A DNA stretch of 64,000 bases from Alkalihalobacterium alkalinitrilicum (GCF_002019605.1 NZ_KV917368.1:2095843-2159842), one strand, 5' to 3'; shown: positions 1 to 9,164, counted from the stretch's first letter. Program-made: numbers and translations. The notes: generated from the sequence alone by a model not told the origin.

Positions 1-1726
1 CAGAAAAATCAAGTTCTGACGTTTCTTCTTCCACTTCCCAGCTCGTATCAATAACACCTTCTTCAGGTAAAATAACATTTGCAAAACCATTTTCCTGATT
101 ATCTGGGAACGACTTTTTTGACGCTTTCTGAAGATCTTCATTGTATTCTCGATCTGCTGGGTAGGTTGCTAAATGCTGTTGAACCCTTTTGATTTGGGCA
201 TCAAAATTCGCTTTTTCTTTATTTAATTTCTCAATGTATGCCTCAATATCTTTAAACGTCGCTAAACGATTTTCTAGCATTTTTGCTTCGTCTCGATAGG
301 CTTCCTGTAATCCTGCAATTTGTAAATCGATAATTTGTCTAGCCTTTTTACGAATTTCTCTAACAATAATTGAAGTCATTTCGTTGGTAAAAGCAAAAAC
401 ATAATCACGACTCGCATGGTCCGACTTCACATTCTTGTTTAATAATTCAGCTGTGACTTCAAAAGTGAGTCCATTGATAGCCGATTCTATTTCTTCAACA
501 TTTGTTAATTTCGTTCGATCAATCTTTTGGAAATACGCTTGTACATGAAATAATAACTGGGTTTTTACTTTATCTTGCAAATCACGAACAAGTAACGCTA
601 ATCGTTCGTCTTGTTCCTCTTGTGTTTTTTTCTTTGAAAATAAAAAACCTACTTTAAATCCTGGTTGGATACTTTCAATCCAGTTACGGGCTAAATCCGT
701 TGTCGTATACGGAAATAAAATAACATTTTTAAACAATGCACCAAGGTCATCTTCAAAAGCTTTAAAAATGGCTTTGTCATATTGACGTACTTCAGTTAGC
801 TTTTTCTTCAAATGCTGTTGTTCATCTAACTGTGATGTTTCATAGCCTTTTTCTTTCATTTCTGTTAGGAGTTGTTCCACCGCTTCTAGTTTACCTTCTT
901 GCAAACGATTTTGTACCGCTTGATATAAACCTTGTTCTAAGCGTAATTGAGAACCATTTAACAACGTATCACTATGAAATAGTAAGGACTTAATTGTTTT
1001 TTCAAATTGTTTAAACTGATTTAATGGATGGTCCGGCTTTTTCATCGTTGTAAAAAATAATCCTAAATGACGGATTTCCCAACGGTTGAATACATCCTGA
1101 ACTGAACCACGAAAAACAGACAATGGTATTTCTTGTTCATTATGCTTATCGACTTGATTAATAATGATATAAATCGGTTTCTTTTCCAGAGATAATTGCT
1201 TTAAAAAATAGAGATTCGTTTCAGATTGTACGTGATTATAATCCATCACATAAACAATTGCATCCGTCGTATAAAGCTGATCAACCGTTACTGCTTCATG
1301 CGAATCGTCTGTAGAATCAACTCCTGGAGTATCAAGAATACAGCTATGGTCACCTAAAAATGGTAAAGGTGCAGTAATCACCATATTGGAAATTTCATTT
1401 CCATTCATTCCCCATTCACGTACCTGCGTCCAAGGAATTTCACCTTTCCACTCTTTTTGTTCACCATCTTTCGTATGTAATGTTAAACCTAACTCACCAT
1501 TTTTAATCCCAATAATATTAGCACTTGTTGGAATTGGGCTAGTTGGCAAAACTTCTGCTCCCAGTAAAGTATTTAATATCGTCGATTTCCCCGCAGAAAA
1601 ATGACCACAAAAAGCAACTTCAAACGTTTTCTTATCTTGCTTTTCTGCTAATTTACCAAGACGATATTGTTCTTCCTGCGAGAAAGGGATTATTTCTGTT
1701 TTTATCTTCTCTTTTACGACTGTCAT
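1..1726 (-). CDS. dynA: Dynamin-like GTPase, N-terminal 575 residues (gene truncated by window edge)
   Basis: The reading frame is open from the ATG at 1726 to the window edge, so only the N-terminal part of the protein is present. Residues about 41-48 read GHFSAGKS, the G1 loop of dynamin-family GTPases; further on are DTPG (G3) and NQVDK (G4). After the GTPase domain comes a long charged, probably helical region typical of the dynamin stalk. B. subtilis DynA is roughly twice this length, with two dynamin modules fused, and lies just beyond ypoC in that genome, so the missing part is expected outside the window. The family binds and tethers or fuses membranes and helps withstand phage and pore damage. 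Family assignment is seen in the sequence; membrane role is family knowledge. Confidence 0.9.
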   Translation of the reverse strand, partial: MTVVKEKIKTEIIPFSQEEQYRLGKLAEKQDKKTFEVAFCGHFSAGKSTILNTLLGAEVLPTSPIPTSANIIGIKNGELGLTLHTKDGEQKEWKGEIPWTQVREWGMNGNEISNMVITAPLPFLGDHSCILDTPGVDSTDDSHEAVTVDQLYTTDAIVYVMDYNHVQSETNLYFLKQLSLEKKPIYIIINQVDKHNEQEIPLSVFRGSVQDVFNRWEIRHLGLFFTTMKKPDHPLNQFKQFEKTIKSLLFHSDTLLNGSQLRLEQGLYQAVQNRLQEGKLEAVEQLLTEMKEKGYETSQLDEQQHLKKKLTEVRQYDKAIFKAFEDDLGALFKNVILFPYTTTDLARNWIESIQPGFKVGFLFSKKKTQEEQDERLALLVRDLQDKVKTQLLFHVQAYFQKIDRTKLTNVEEIESAINGLTFEVTAELLNKNVKSDHASRDYVFAFTNEMTSIIVREIRKKARQIIDLQIAGLQEAYRDEAKMLENRLATFKDIEAYIEKLNKEKANFDAQIKRVQQHLATYPADREYNEDLQKASKKSFPDNQENGFANVILPEEGVIDTSWEVEEETSELDFS

Positions 1727-1805
1727 TTGTCTCTACACCATCCTTATCCCTTTTACTATAACGAATTTTCTAAAAAATGAGAAGAAGGTTTTTTAATTAC
1801 AAGAT

Positions 1806-1862
1806 GTCTTACCAAAAACATATACAGATTTACCTACTTATCATGTATATGTTAGGTAAGAC
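1806..1862. repeat. Imperfect inverted repeat between ypoC and dynA
   Basis: Arms 1806-1825 and 1845-1862 are complementary over about 18 positions (GTCTTACC...ACATATAC against GTATATGT...GGTAAGAC) around a 19-nt loop. No U-run follows on the minus strand, so it is not a classical terminator in the direction of transcription. It may be a protein-binding palindrome or an mRNA-processing hairpin in the dynA 5' region. Confidence 0.5.
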
Positions 1863-1880
1863 CTCTCGTGAGAATTCTTT

Positions 1881-2381
1881 TTATAATTTCTTACGGTTAA
1901 CTAACGATTTATAATATAATTTCTCTGTTTCTTCAAATAATGCTTTTAATTGATTGTAAGAATGAAAGTGATCAGGTTCTTTTAAAATAAACGAAAGTCG
2001 TTCACAAACGTTTACAGGCTTAAATTTTAGCTCTTTTATATTTTCTTGTAATTCATTTAAATGTGGGACAGGTACTTGGTTGGACCAAAAAATCACTTGA
2101 ATTAACAATGAAATTTCTTTTATCATTAAAGGTTTTACAGCTATTCGATCTCTTTTCGCATAAAGCTCATTTAGTCGTTCTTTTGTTCGTTTCCATTGAT
2201 GAAAGATTTCAGCTGTATAAACTTCTGACTGCTGCCATGGTTTACGATTGGGAAGATTTAAAGCTTCTAACATATCATCATAAAACAATAATTCGGTACC
2301 ATTGTTTTCTACAAAAATAGTTTCCTCTTCATAAAACGGAAATACACGAAAAAATTCAGGAACAGAATAACTTTTTTTCAT
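1881..2381 (-). CDS. ypoC: YpoC family protein, function unknown
   Basis: A 166-residue soluble protein with a start one base downstream of the nth stop codon, so it is surely co-transcribed and probably translationally coupled. Position between nth and dynA matches YpoC of B. subtilis. The sequence contains a central Trp-rich segment (KPWQQSEVYTAEIFHQW) but no motif that suggests an activity, and no signal peptide or membrane segment. The family is confined to Bacillaceae as far as I know. Its placement with nth and dnaD is conserved, but that alone does not give a role in DNA metabolism. Confidence 0.85.
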   Translation of the reverse strand: MKKSYSVPEFFRVFPFYEEETIFVENNGTELLFYDDMLEALNLPNRKPWQQSEVYTAEIFHQWKRTKERLNELYAKRDRIAVKPLMIKEISLLIQVIFWSNQVPVPHLNELQENIKELKFKPVNVCERLSFILKEPDHFHSYNQLKALFEETEKLYYKSLVNRKKL

Positions 2382-2382
2382 G

Positions 2383-3042
2383 TTATCCTTTCGCTCCTTT
2401 TGCTTTCATTCGTTTCTTTCCTTCACGACAGATCTCTAATAACGAACAAACTTCACATTGAGGTGACTGAGCTTTACAATGATAACGACCAAAAAAAATG
2501 AGTCGATGATGGGTAACCGACCATTGTTCTTCTGGTATTTTTTTCATTAATGTTTCTTCGACTTCTCGAACATTATCTTTCCAGCGACAAATTCCTAGTC
2601 GTTTAGACACTCGCTCTACATGGGTATCTACCGCAATGGCTGGTGTATCAAATGCAACTGAAACGACGACATTAGCCGTCTTACGTCCGACCCCAGCTAA
2701 TTTCATCAGTTCATCACGTTCGGTTGGAATTTCACCATTATATTGTTCTATTAAAGATTGAGACAATTTTTTTATATTTTTCGCTTTACTGCGGAATAAA
2801 CCAATTCGACGTATATCATTTTCTAATTCTTCTAAAGGAACCGCAACATAATCTTCTGGTGTCTTGTATTTTGCAAAAAGACTTGGGGTAACCTTGTTAA
2901 TAAGAGCATCTGTTGCTTGTGCCGATAGTACAACGGCAATTAATAATTCAAAAGGATTCGAATGGGTTAATTCACATTCAGCATCAGGGAACATGTCTCC
3001 CATCGTTTCAAGTACGTATTGAATATCTTTCTTCGTTAGCAT
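2383..3042 (-). CDS. nth: Endonuclease III (DNA glycosylase/AP lyase)
   Basis: This 219-residue protein removes oxidised pyrimidines and cleaves the resulting abasic site in base-excision repair. The helix-hairpin-helix is visible as LAGVGRKTANVV, containing the catalytic lysine, followed by AVDTHVERVSKRL with the catalytic aspartate. The C-terminus carries the [4Fe-4S] cluster loop with the exact spacing C-x6-C-x2-C-x5-C (CKAQSPQCEVCSLLEIC). Length is normal for the family. A good AGGAGG sequence precedes the ATG at 3042. It sits between dnaD and ypoC as in B. subtilis, in a likely dnaD-nth-ypoC operon. Confidence 0.97.
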   Translation of the reverse strand: MLTKKDIQYVLETMGDMFPDAECELTHSNPFELLIAVVLSAQATDALINKVTPSLFAKYKTPEDYVAVPLEELENDIRRIGLFRSKAKNIKKLSQSLIEQYNGEIPTERDELMKLAGVGRKTANVVVSVAFDTPAIAVDTHVERVSKRLGICRWKDNVREVEETLMKKIPEEQWSVTHHRLIFFGRYHCKAQSPQCEVCSLLEICREGKKRMKAKGAKG

Positions 3043-3062
3043 CGTTCATTGACCTCCTAAAA

Positions 3063-3761
3063 CTATTTCTCTAACCAGTTATAGGTAGGGAAAGGTTCGA
3101 CTTTACGCTTTTCTTGAGCTGGTTGTTTCGGTTGCTGATATTTGCGAAACTTTTCACCGTAAGCTCTTGCTTGTTGTAGCGTTTGAACTCCATTTTTCTT
3201 CCATTCAAATAAAATACGATCAATATAACGGAAATTTAATTTTCCAGATACAACCGATTCACGTAGAGCTGCTCGGATTATTTCAGGTGAATGCTGATCT
3301 TGATCTAACCACATCGCTAAAGTTTCACATTCAATTGGCGAAAGTGGTCGGCTAAACTCTCTTTCAAATACCGTATATATATTAAATTCTTCTTGCTTTT
3401 TCATATCATTTTCTTTTTCTAATTCTTCTTGATTCAAATACTGTAATAGCTTTTCCCACAATGGTTCAATACTATATGATTCAAATAAAACTCCATCTTC
3501 GTCTATATGTTCTTCTAGAGAAAGATACCCTTTTTTCAACAACTGGCGAAGGATTCTCGCACATTCTAGTGAAGATGGTCCTCGCTCTGATAAATCTTCT
3601 GGTGTCGGAAATGGATGATGTTCTGTTAAGTAATCATATACTTGAAGGAGTAAGACAAACTCTTCTTCGTTTAATCCGATCTTCCGATAATTTTTTAGTA
3701 GTAGCTTAGGCACGGATAACTGACCTTCTGTTATCCATTGCATGACAAATCGTTTATTCAT
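3063..3761 (-). CDS. dnaD: DNA replication initiation protein DnaD
   Basis: DnaD acts with DnaA, DnaB and DnaI at oriC and at restart sites to load the replicative helicase. The 232-residue product has the usual two parts: an N-terminal winged-helix oligomerisation domain (about residues 1-100, beginning MQWITEGQLSVPKLLLKNY) and a C-terminal DnaD domain (about 130-205, with YIDRILFEWKKNG, the conserved tail motif of the domain), followed by a charged disordered tail rich in Lys, Gln and Pro. It lies between asnS and nth, as in B. subtilis. An asnS terminator upstream suggests that dnaD has its own promoter or depends on read-through. Confidence 0.95.
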   Translation of the reverse strand: MNKRFVMQWITEGQLSVPKLLLKNYRKIGLNEEEFVLLLQVYDYLTEHHPFPTPEDLSERGPSSLECARILRQLLKKGYLSLEEHIDEDGVLFESYSIEPLWEKLLQYLNQEELEKENDMKKQEEFNIYTVFEREFSRPLSPIECETLAMWLDQDQHSPEIIRAALRESVVSGKLNFRYIDRILFEWKKNGVQTLQQARAYGEKFRKYQQPKQPAQEKRKVEPFPTYNWLEK

Positions 3762-3871
3762 AGAAACACCTCATTACCATTATAACACGGAAGCTACTCA
3801 ACATCATTTGGCATTACTCGACAGTTTTCCCTATCGTGGGAAATTACTACTCATTTATGTACTCACGATAT

Positions 3872-3923
3872 AAAAAGGCCAGACCCCATCGCTATCAAGA
3901 TAGACTTGGGGGCTGACCTTTTT
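3872..3923 (-). terminator. Terminator after asnS
   Basis: On the minus strand the stem AAAAAGGTCAGCCCCC pairs with GGGGTCTGGCCTTTTT around a roughly 20-nt loop; the arm ends in a run of Ts. It lies 54 nt beyond the asnS stop codon. Confidence 0.8.
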
Positions 3924-3976
3924 GCAATCCACTTCCCACAGTTTCCTCTGGGTAATAATTTCCCTTTCGTTTTTCC

Positions 3977-5272
3977 TTATGGATATAAACGATTTAATAG
4001 TCGTGGGAATGGAATTGTCTCACGAACATGCTCTACTCCACAAATCCAAGCGACAGTACGCTCAAGACCTAACCCGAACCCTGAATGCGGAACTGATCCA
4101 TATTTACGTAACTCAGCATACCACTTATATGACACTGGATCTAAATCATGCTCCTTCATTCTTTCAGCAAGTAGTTCATAATCATGGATACGCTCTGAGC
4201 CGCCTATAATTTCTCCATAACCTTCTGGTGCAATCAAATCAGCACAAAGGACGACTTTATCATTCGTTGGATCTGGTTGCATATAGAAAGGCTTTAAGCT
4301 TGTTGGGTAATGAGTAATAAATACAGGCTTATCATATGTTTCGGCAATCGCTGTTTCATGCGGTGCTCCGAAATCATCGCCCCACTCAATATCATTAAAT
4401 CCTTTTTCATGTAAAAGCGTAATCGCATTATCATAAGAAATACGTGGAAACGGTGCTACAATGTTTTCCAATTTACTCGTATCTCTTCCTAACGCTTTTA
4501 GTTCAATTGGGCAATTTTTCAACACTGATTGAACAACATATGAAACATACTCTTCTTGGACTTTCAAATTATCTTTAAACTCAAAAAATGCCATTTCTGG
4601 CTCAATCATCCAAAACTCAATAAGATGACGACGGGTTTTTGATTTTTCAGCACGGAAGGTTGGCCCAAACGAAAATACTTTACCAAGTGCCATTGCCGCT
4701 GCTTCCATGTAAAGCTGTCCACTTTGTGATAGGTAGGCATCTTCTTCAAAATATTTTGTCGCAAATAGTTCCGTTGTTCCTTCAGGAGCACTTCCTGTTA
4801 AAATTGGTGGGTCTACCTTAACAAATCCTTCTTTATTGAAAAATTCATAGGTTGATCGAATGATTTCATTTCTAACTTTCATATTTGCATGTTGTTTTTT
4901 CGAACGTAACCAGAGATGGCGATGATCCATTAAAAATTCCGTTCCATGTTCTTTTGGAGTAATAGGGTAATCGACAGCTTCATGAATGACATCTACATTT
5001 GTTACCGTTAATTCATAGCCTGATGGTGCTCGTTCATCTTCACGAACAATACCATTTACATAAAGAGATGATTCTTGCGTTATATTTTTCGCCTTTGCGA
5101 AGATTTCTTCTCCAACTTCTGCTTTCACTACAACACCTTGAATAAACCCTGTTCCATCTCGTAATTGCAAGAACGCAATTTTTCCACTTGAACGTTTATT
5201 AGCAAGCCAAGCACCTAATTTGACCTCTTGTCCAACAAATTGGCCAACTTGTGAAATCGTCGTCTTATTCAC
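3977..5272 (-). CDS. asnS: Asparaginyl-tRNA synthetase
   Basis: This class II aminoacyl-tRNA synthetase charges tRNA-Asn. The 431 residues comprise an N-terminal OB-fold anticodon-binding domain (about 1-110) and the class II catalytic core. Motif 2 is seen as [20 protein letters not shown] and motif 3 as [15 protein letters not shown] near the C-terminus. The start is GTG, 7 nt after a GGAGGG Shine-Dalgarno. The gene sits between aspB and dnaD as in B. subtilis. No T-box leader is visible upstream; a simple sigma-A type promoter is present at 5334-5363. Confidence 0.97.
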   Translation of the reverse strand: MNKTTISQVGQFVGQEVKLGAWLANKRSSGKIAFLQLRDGTGFIQGVVVKAEVGEEIFAKAKNITQESSLYVNGIVREDERAPSGYELTVTNVDVIHEAVDYPITPKEHGTEFLMDHRHLWLRSKKQHANMKVRNEIIRSTYEFFNKEGFVKVDPPILTGSAPEGTTELFATKYFEEDAYLSQSGQLYMEAAAMALGKVFSFGPTFRAEKSKTRRHLIEFWMIEPEMAFFEFKDNLKVQEEYVSYVVQSVLKNCPIELKALGRDTSKLENIVAPFPRISYDNAITLLHEKGFNDIEWGDDFGAPHETAIAETYDKPVFITHYPTSLKPFYMQPDPTNDKVVLCADLIAPEGYGEIIGGSERIHDYELLAERMKEHDLDPVSYKWYAELRKYGSVPHSGFGLGLERTVAWICGVEHVRETIPFPRLLNRLYP

Positions 5273-5333
5273 TATTTTCCCTCCAAGAATATAGGTATCT
5301 TTTCTATGTATAAATTAATATATACCACAAACC

Positions 5334-5363
5334 ATTATACAAGCTTTTACCAATCGTTATCAA
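5334..5363 (-). promoter_or_regulatory. Sigma-A type promoter of asnS
   Basis: On the minus strand TTGATA (5358-5363) and TATAAT (5334-5339) are separated by 18 nt, about 60 nt before the asnS start codon. Confidence 0.65.
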
Positions 5364-5485
5364 GTTTTCCTACAATAATACCCGCAGAGTAGTGTTTGTT
5401 TAGTTTATTAGTAGAAGTAAGTAAACTATCTTGCATCAAAGATGAAGGTATACTGTCAAAAATTCACGATCAAATTCTCCAAAAC

Positions 5486-5523
5486 AAAAGGTTGACTCCG
5501 CATGAAAGCGAGTCAACCTTTTC
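5486..5523 (-). terminator. Terminator after aspB
   Basis: Perfect stem AAAAGGTTGACTC / GAGTCAACCTTTT around an 11-nt loop, directly after the aspB stop codon, with terminal T-run on the minus strand. Confidence 0.88.
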
Positions 5524-5531
5524 ATTAATCG

Positions 5532-6716
5532 TTATTTACTTTTCTTTTCGATAAAACGAGCAATTCTTTCAAGAGCTTCTTGAATGGCTTCAAGAGATGT
5601 CGCGTACGATAAACGAACATTTTCTGGAGCACCAAAGCCTGATCCTGGAACAAGCGCTACTTTTTCTTTGTCTAATAAAGCTGTTACCCAATCATCAACG
5701 TTATCGAAACCGCAAATGCTTGCTGCTTCTTTCGCGTTAGGAAATAAATAAAAAGCACCTTTTGGCTTTACGCAAGAAAGACCTGGAATTGCAATTAATT
5801 GATCATACACTTTATGAAGACGCTCTTCAAAAGCTTGACGCATCTTTTCAACTGAACCATCATCTTCTGTATATGCTGCAATCGTACCGTATTGTGCGTT
5901 AGCTGTAGGATTAGATGTACTATGACTTGCAAGGTTTGTCATCGCTTTAATTACTTCAGAATTACCAGCTGCATAACCAATTCTCCAACCTGTCATCGAA
6001 TGTGATTTAGAAACACCATTGATGATCACAGTTTGTTCTTTTAACTCATTAGAAAGCTGAGCAATTGATATATGTACAGCACCATCATACACAAGCTTTT
6101 CATAAATCTCATCAGAGACGATCAAAATATCATGCTTTAAACAAACATCACCAAGAGCTTTCATTTCGTCTTCACTATACATTGAACCTGTTGGATTACT
6201 TGGTGAGTTTAAGATAAACGCTTTTGTTTTATCATTAATTGCCGCTTCTAATTGATCGACCGTTACTTTAAATTCATTACTTTCTTTTCCTTCAATATAA
6301 ACAGGGTTTCCACCAGCAAGTTTCACTTGCTCAGGGTAACTAACCCAATAAGGCGTTGGGATAATAACCTCATCTCCCTCATCAAGAATTGCCTGAAAAA
6401 GTGTATAAAGAGCATGTTTTGCTCCAGAACATACAATAATCTCATTTGCTGAATATGTAATGTTTTGATCATCTTTAAATTTGCCGATAATGGCATCTTT
6501 TAATTTCGAAAGTCCACCAGACGGCGTATATTTTGTATGTCCTTCTTCCATTGACTTTACAGCCGCATCTATAATATATTGTGGCGTGTTAAAGTCGGGT
6601 TCACCTGCTCCTAAGCCAATCACATCATGTCCTTGTTCTCGCAGTGCCTTTGCTTTTGCTGTAATCGCCAAAGTTGATGATGGTGTTAATGTAGATACTC
6701 TTTTAGCTAACCTCAT
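5532..6716 (-). CDS. aspB: Aspartate aminotransferase (class I PLP enzyme)
   Basis: The enzyme interconverts aspartate plus 2-oxoglutarate with oxaloacetate plus glutamate and supplies aspartate for lysine, pantothenate and nucleotide synthesis. The 394-residue fold-type I sequence shows the substrate-binding GAGEPDF motif near residue 37, the NSPSNPTG loop, DEIYEKLVYDG, and the PLP lysine in GVSKSHSMTGWRIGY. Length and order upstream of asnS match B. subtilis AspB. A related aromatic or methionine aminotransferase cannot be excluded from sequence alone, but the location makes AspB very likely. It ends in a strong terminator. Confidence 0.93.
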   Translation of the reverse strand: MRLAKRVSTLTPSSTLAITAKAKALREQGHDVIGLGAGEPDFNTPQYIIDAAVKSMEEGHTKYTPSGGLSKLKDAIIGKFKDDQNITYSANEIIVCSGAKHALYTLFQAILDEGDEVIIPTPYWVSYPEQVKLAGGNPVYIEGKESNEFKVTVDQLEAAINDKTKAFILNSPSNPTGSMYSEDEMKALGDVCLKHDILIVSDEIYEKLVYDGAVHISIAQLSNELKEQTVIINGVSKSHSMTGWRIGYAAGNSEVIKAMTNLASHSTSNPTANAQYGTIAAYTEDDGSVEKMRQAFEERLHKVYDQLIAIPGLSCVKPKGAFYLFPNAKEAASICGFDNVDDWVTALLDKEKVALVPGSGFGAPENVRLSYATSLEAIQEALERIARFIEKKSK

Positions 6717-6818
6717 TTTGTCCTCCTCTTTCCTCTTCTACTTTAGAATGCACACTATAACTATAATCATTGTGAAAACATGAATCAACCGTTATCTGAA
6801 AAATTCAATGATTTCGAT

Positions 6819-7304
6819 TTAAACATCCTTCTTTAAACTATATCGTTTGACAAATGTACCGTCTTCAAACGTAATGTAATAAAAAGAATACCGATCATTT
6901 TCATCAATATAGGTTATCTCATAAATCGGTAATCTGTTTTCCATTCCCAGACGCGTGGAAATAAGCTTTTTAGGTGCTAATTCCCTTATAGCAAACTGCA
7001 TAACTTCTTCTTTACTTAATCCATCATCAGCATTTTTTACAATAATACGCTCATCTTCATTACCAACCCATGCAATTACAGGCTTGTCCTCTGTATTTAG
7101 ACCTTGTATAACAATATACGACTCCGTCCCATGATAAAATGAAACACCTTCAACCGTTTCAACATCTGTATCATTTAACACACGTTGAACAGCAAGTTGT
7201 TCATGCTCATCGATCGGCGAGCGCATCATTTTATAAAAGTAAACTGATAAGCCAGTGGTGGTAAGTAAAAGTAAGCATACAATTGTTATTACCCACTTTT
7301 TCAT
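6819..7304 (-). CDS. ypmB: YpmB/TseB-like membrane-anchored cell wall protein
   Basis: The 161-residue product starts with a short basic N-terminus and one hydrophobic segment (about residues 4-25), which should anchor it in the membrane with the rest outside the cell. The outer part has two PepSY-like repeats, as in B. subtilis YpmB. That protein has been renamed TseB and linked to control of the elongation transpeptidase PBP2A, so a cell-wall elongation role is the best guess. It lies between ypmA and aspB as in B. subtilis, 16 nt downstream of ypmA and in the same probable transcript. Confidence 0.87.
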   Translation of the reverse strand: MKKWVITIVCLLLLTTTGLSVYFYKMMRSPIDEHEQLAVQRVLNDTDVETVEGVSFYHGTESYIVIQGLNTEDKPVIAWVGNEDERIIVKNADDGLSKEEVMQFAIRELAPKKLISTRLGMENRLPIYEITYIDENDRYSFYYITFEDGTFVKRYSLKKDV

Positions 7305-7320
7305 AAACTAATCACCAATC

Positions 7321-7491
7321 TTAAGTTCGATAAATGGTAAACACCATTTTATTTGTTTCTTCCTTATCTAGTGCTAATCCAAACATCAGATCATCTTCTT
7401 TTAATATTCGATTTAAAGCATCAACGATTTTATATACATCAGGTGACTTTTCAATTTTCACTGTAGATAAAACTACTGTCTTTTGTTCCAT
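7321..7491 (-). CDS. ypmA: YpmA family small protein
   Basis: A 56-residue ORF (starting MEQKTVVLSTVKIEKSPD and ending MVFTIYRT) preceded by GGAGG at a good distance from its ATG at 7491. Size, sequence character and position directly upstream of ypmB match YpmA of B. subtilis, a conserved protein of unknown function. No membrane segment or signal peptide is visible. It is too short for many gene finders. Confidence 0.85.
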   Translation of the reverse strand: MEQKTVVLSTVKIEKSPDVYKIVDALNRILKEDDLMFGLALDKEETNKMVFTIYRT

Positions 7492-7545
7492 ATTCTATTC
7501 CTCCAAAAAATAATTAACTTCTTCCTATTCGAGCAACGATTACTA

Positions 7546-7575
7546 ACATACACATTGTAAGAAGAGGTCATACTA
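7546..7575 (+). promoter_or_regulatory. Possible sigma-G/F-like promoter of the small plus-strand ORF
   Basis: ACATA at 7546-7550 and CATACTA at 7569-7575, 18 nt apart, fit the forespore sigma-G pattern (ATR, 18 nt, CATnnTA). A start site near 7582 would place the Shine-Dalgarno correctly. Short motifs, so low certainty. Confidence 0.35.
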
Positions 7576-7607
7576 TCATTAAGCTCCCAACAAAGGAGGA
7601 GTGGCAA

Positions 7608-7778
7608 GTGAAAAACAATCAAATACAATGGCCTAACGTTAACCTTTCAACTTCCGAAAGGTTTCAGCTTGAGAAAGATTGGATCTCTCTTTCATCTTCT
7701 ATACGTCCAAGCAAAGTAAAAACGATCGGTTGCAGTTTAAGACAAACACAATTTCCATTACGGTTTAATCGCAGTTAA
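7608..7778 (+). CDS. Unrecognised 56-residue protein, possibly spore-expressed
   Basis: GTG start at 7608 preceded by a strong AAAGGAGGA Shine-Dalgarno (7592-7600), 56 codons, TAA at 7776, then a good terminator at 7824-7853. The product (MKNNQIQWPNVNLSTSERF at the N-terminus, RQTQFPLRFNRS at the C-terminus) is basic, soluble and has one cysteine; I do not recognise its family. It runs against its neighbours and has its own ribosome site, terminator and a candidate forespore promoter, which together make it more than chance. A role in spores is inference from the promoter only. Confidence 0.55.
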   Translation: MKNNQIQWPNVNLSTSERFQLEKDWISLSSSIRPSKVKTIGCSLRQTQFPLRFNRS

Positions 7779-7823
7779 TCTATGTTCAGTTTAACAAAAA
7801 ATAACTCCTACTCACACCTCATT

Positions 7824-7853
7824 AATCCTGTATCTTTAAAAGATACAGGATTT
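7824..7853. terminator. Convergent terminator of the small ORF and the MtaD-like gene
   Basis: Near-perfect stem AATCCTGTATCTT / AAGATACAGGATT with a tiny loop, followed by TTTATTT on the plus strand; it lies 3 nt beyond the stop codon of the minus-strand deaminase gene, so it can serve both. Confidence 0.75.
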
Positions 7854-7856
7854 ATT

Positions 7857-9164
7857 TCACGATATTGTCATCATTTGATAATGCTTGTTACATTCATAGA
7901 AGATTTTCTCCTCATCCAAAAACAAGCATTGTCGGTCTTTCACAAGTTGTTTCCCTTTTACGTAAACATCTAATACATCTGCCCCACTAGCAGAATAAAC
8001 AACATGCGAAAGTGCATTCAATTTGGGTTGCAAATGTGCAGCACTCGAATCGAGTATGACGAAATCAGCATCTAATCCTTTTTTTATTGAACCAATTTTT
8101 TGATCTAATCCTAACGCTTTAGCACCATTTGCCGTAATGAGTTTTATTCCTTCATCTACTGTTACTGCCGTTGGATCTTCATTTACTCCTTTTTGCAATA
8201 ACACAGCCATCCTCATTTCTTGAATGAGATCCAAATTATTATTCGATGCAACGCTATCTGTTCCTACAGATACTGTTATTCCTTTTTGCAGCATCTTTTG
8301 TATCGGTGCGACTCCTGAGCCGAGCTTTAAATTACTCATCGGGTTATGCGATATAGCGACTTGATTTTGGGATAGAATATCTAATTCTTCGTCATTTATA
8401 TGTACAGCATGCGCAACCAATGCCTCACCATTAAAGAATCCAGTGTTTAATAAATGTTCTACAGGGCGTTTCCCATACTTTAGAACATTTTCCTCAACTT
8501 CTTGTGATGTCTCAGACATATGGGTATGAACAGGGATATTTAACTCCCTGGCAGCACTAGCGATTTCAGCAATAAAATTAGGCGGACATAAGTAAGGGGA
8601 ATGTGGCGATAACATCGCAGTTAGCCTACCATCCCCTTTGCCATGCCAAGTTTGTGCGATTGAAATCGCTTCATCGAGCTTAGCTTTTTGTTCTTCTCTA
8701 CTGCATAAGCCGATAATACCTCGTGTAATTACGGCCCTCATTCCCGCGTTATCTACAGCGTTTGCAATATCATCAAGGAATAAATGATACATATCTAGAA
8801 ACGTCGTTGTGCCCGACTTTAGCATCTCAACCATAGCGAGCTTAGAACTAGCGATAACCGCTTCTCGCGTTAATTTCTGTTCCATCGGCCACATTTTTTC
8901 TTGTAACCACCGTTTCAATGGTAAATCATCTGAATGCCCTCTCAATAATGTCATTGGCGTATGACCATGTGTATTAATCAGTCCTGGTATAACCCATTTT
9001 CCATTTAAATTATGAAATTGAATTCCTTCAGATGTAATATGATGAGGAGATCCTTCACCAATTTCATTAATGATTTCGTCCTTCACATGTATATAGCCTG
9101 GGGAATAAACATCATTTTCCTCATTTGCGGTAATAATGACTCCGTTATAAAGAACTTTGTCCAT
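7857..9164 (-). CDS. mtaD: MtaD-family amidohydrolase: MTA/SAH or aminodeoxyfutalosine deaminase
   Basis: This 435-residue amidohydrolase belongs to the ATZ/TRZ branch that deaminates adenine-type nucleosides. Metal ligands are seen as the INTHGH pair (HxH), HTHMSET, the AHAVH strand and GTDSVASNNN with the final aspartate; the N- and C-terminal beta-sandwich parts are complete (LNGKWVIPG, KGLDADFVILD). Usual substrates are 5'-methylthioadenosine and S-adenosylhomocysteine. Members of this superfamily also deaminate 6-amino-6-deoxyfutalosine in the futalosine menaquinone pathway. Because mqnA is present in this window, that reaction is a serious alternative. The gene follows the lipoprotein gene by 44 nt and probably shares its transcript. 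Confidence 0.82.
   Translation of the reverse strand: MDKVLYNGVIITANEENDVYSPGYIHVKDEIINEIGEGSPHHITSEGIQFHNLNGKWVIPGLINTHGHTPMTLLRGHSDDLPLKRWLQEKMWPMEQKLTREAVIASSKLAMVEMLKSGTTTFLDMYHLFLDDIANAVDNAGMRAVITRGIIGLCSREEQKAKLDEAISIAQTWHGKGDGRLTAMLSPHSPYLCPPNFIAEIASAARELNIPVHTHMSETSQEVEENVLKYGKRPVEHLLNTGFFNGEALVAHAVHINDEELDILSQNQVAISHNPMSNLKLGSGVAPIQKMLQKGITVSVGTDSVASNNNLDLIQEMRMAVLLQKGVNEDPTAVTVDEGIKLITANGAKALGLDQKIGSIKKGLDADFVILDSSAAHLQPKLNALSHVVYSASGADVLDVYVKGKQLVKDRQCLFLDEEKIFYECNKHYQMMTIS

Noticed and set aside
5273-5485. Possible T-box leader for asnS
   Set aside because: No T-box core sequence and no terminator are present between the promoter and the start codon.
6481-6783. 100-codon plus-strand frame opposite aspB
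   Set aside because: Antisense shadow of aspB without a ribosome site; the same applies to the other long frames opposite asnS, gpsA, der and aroE.
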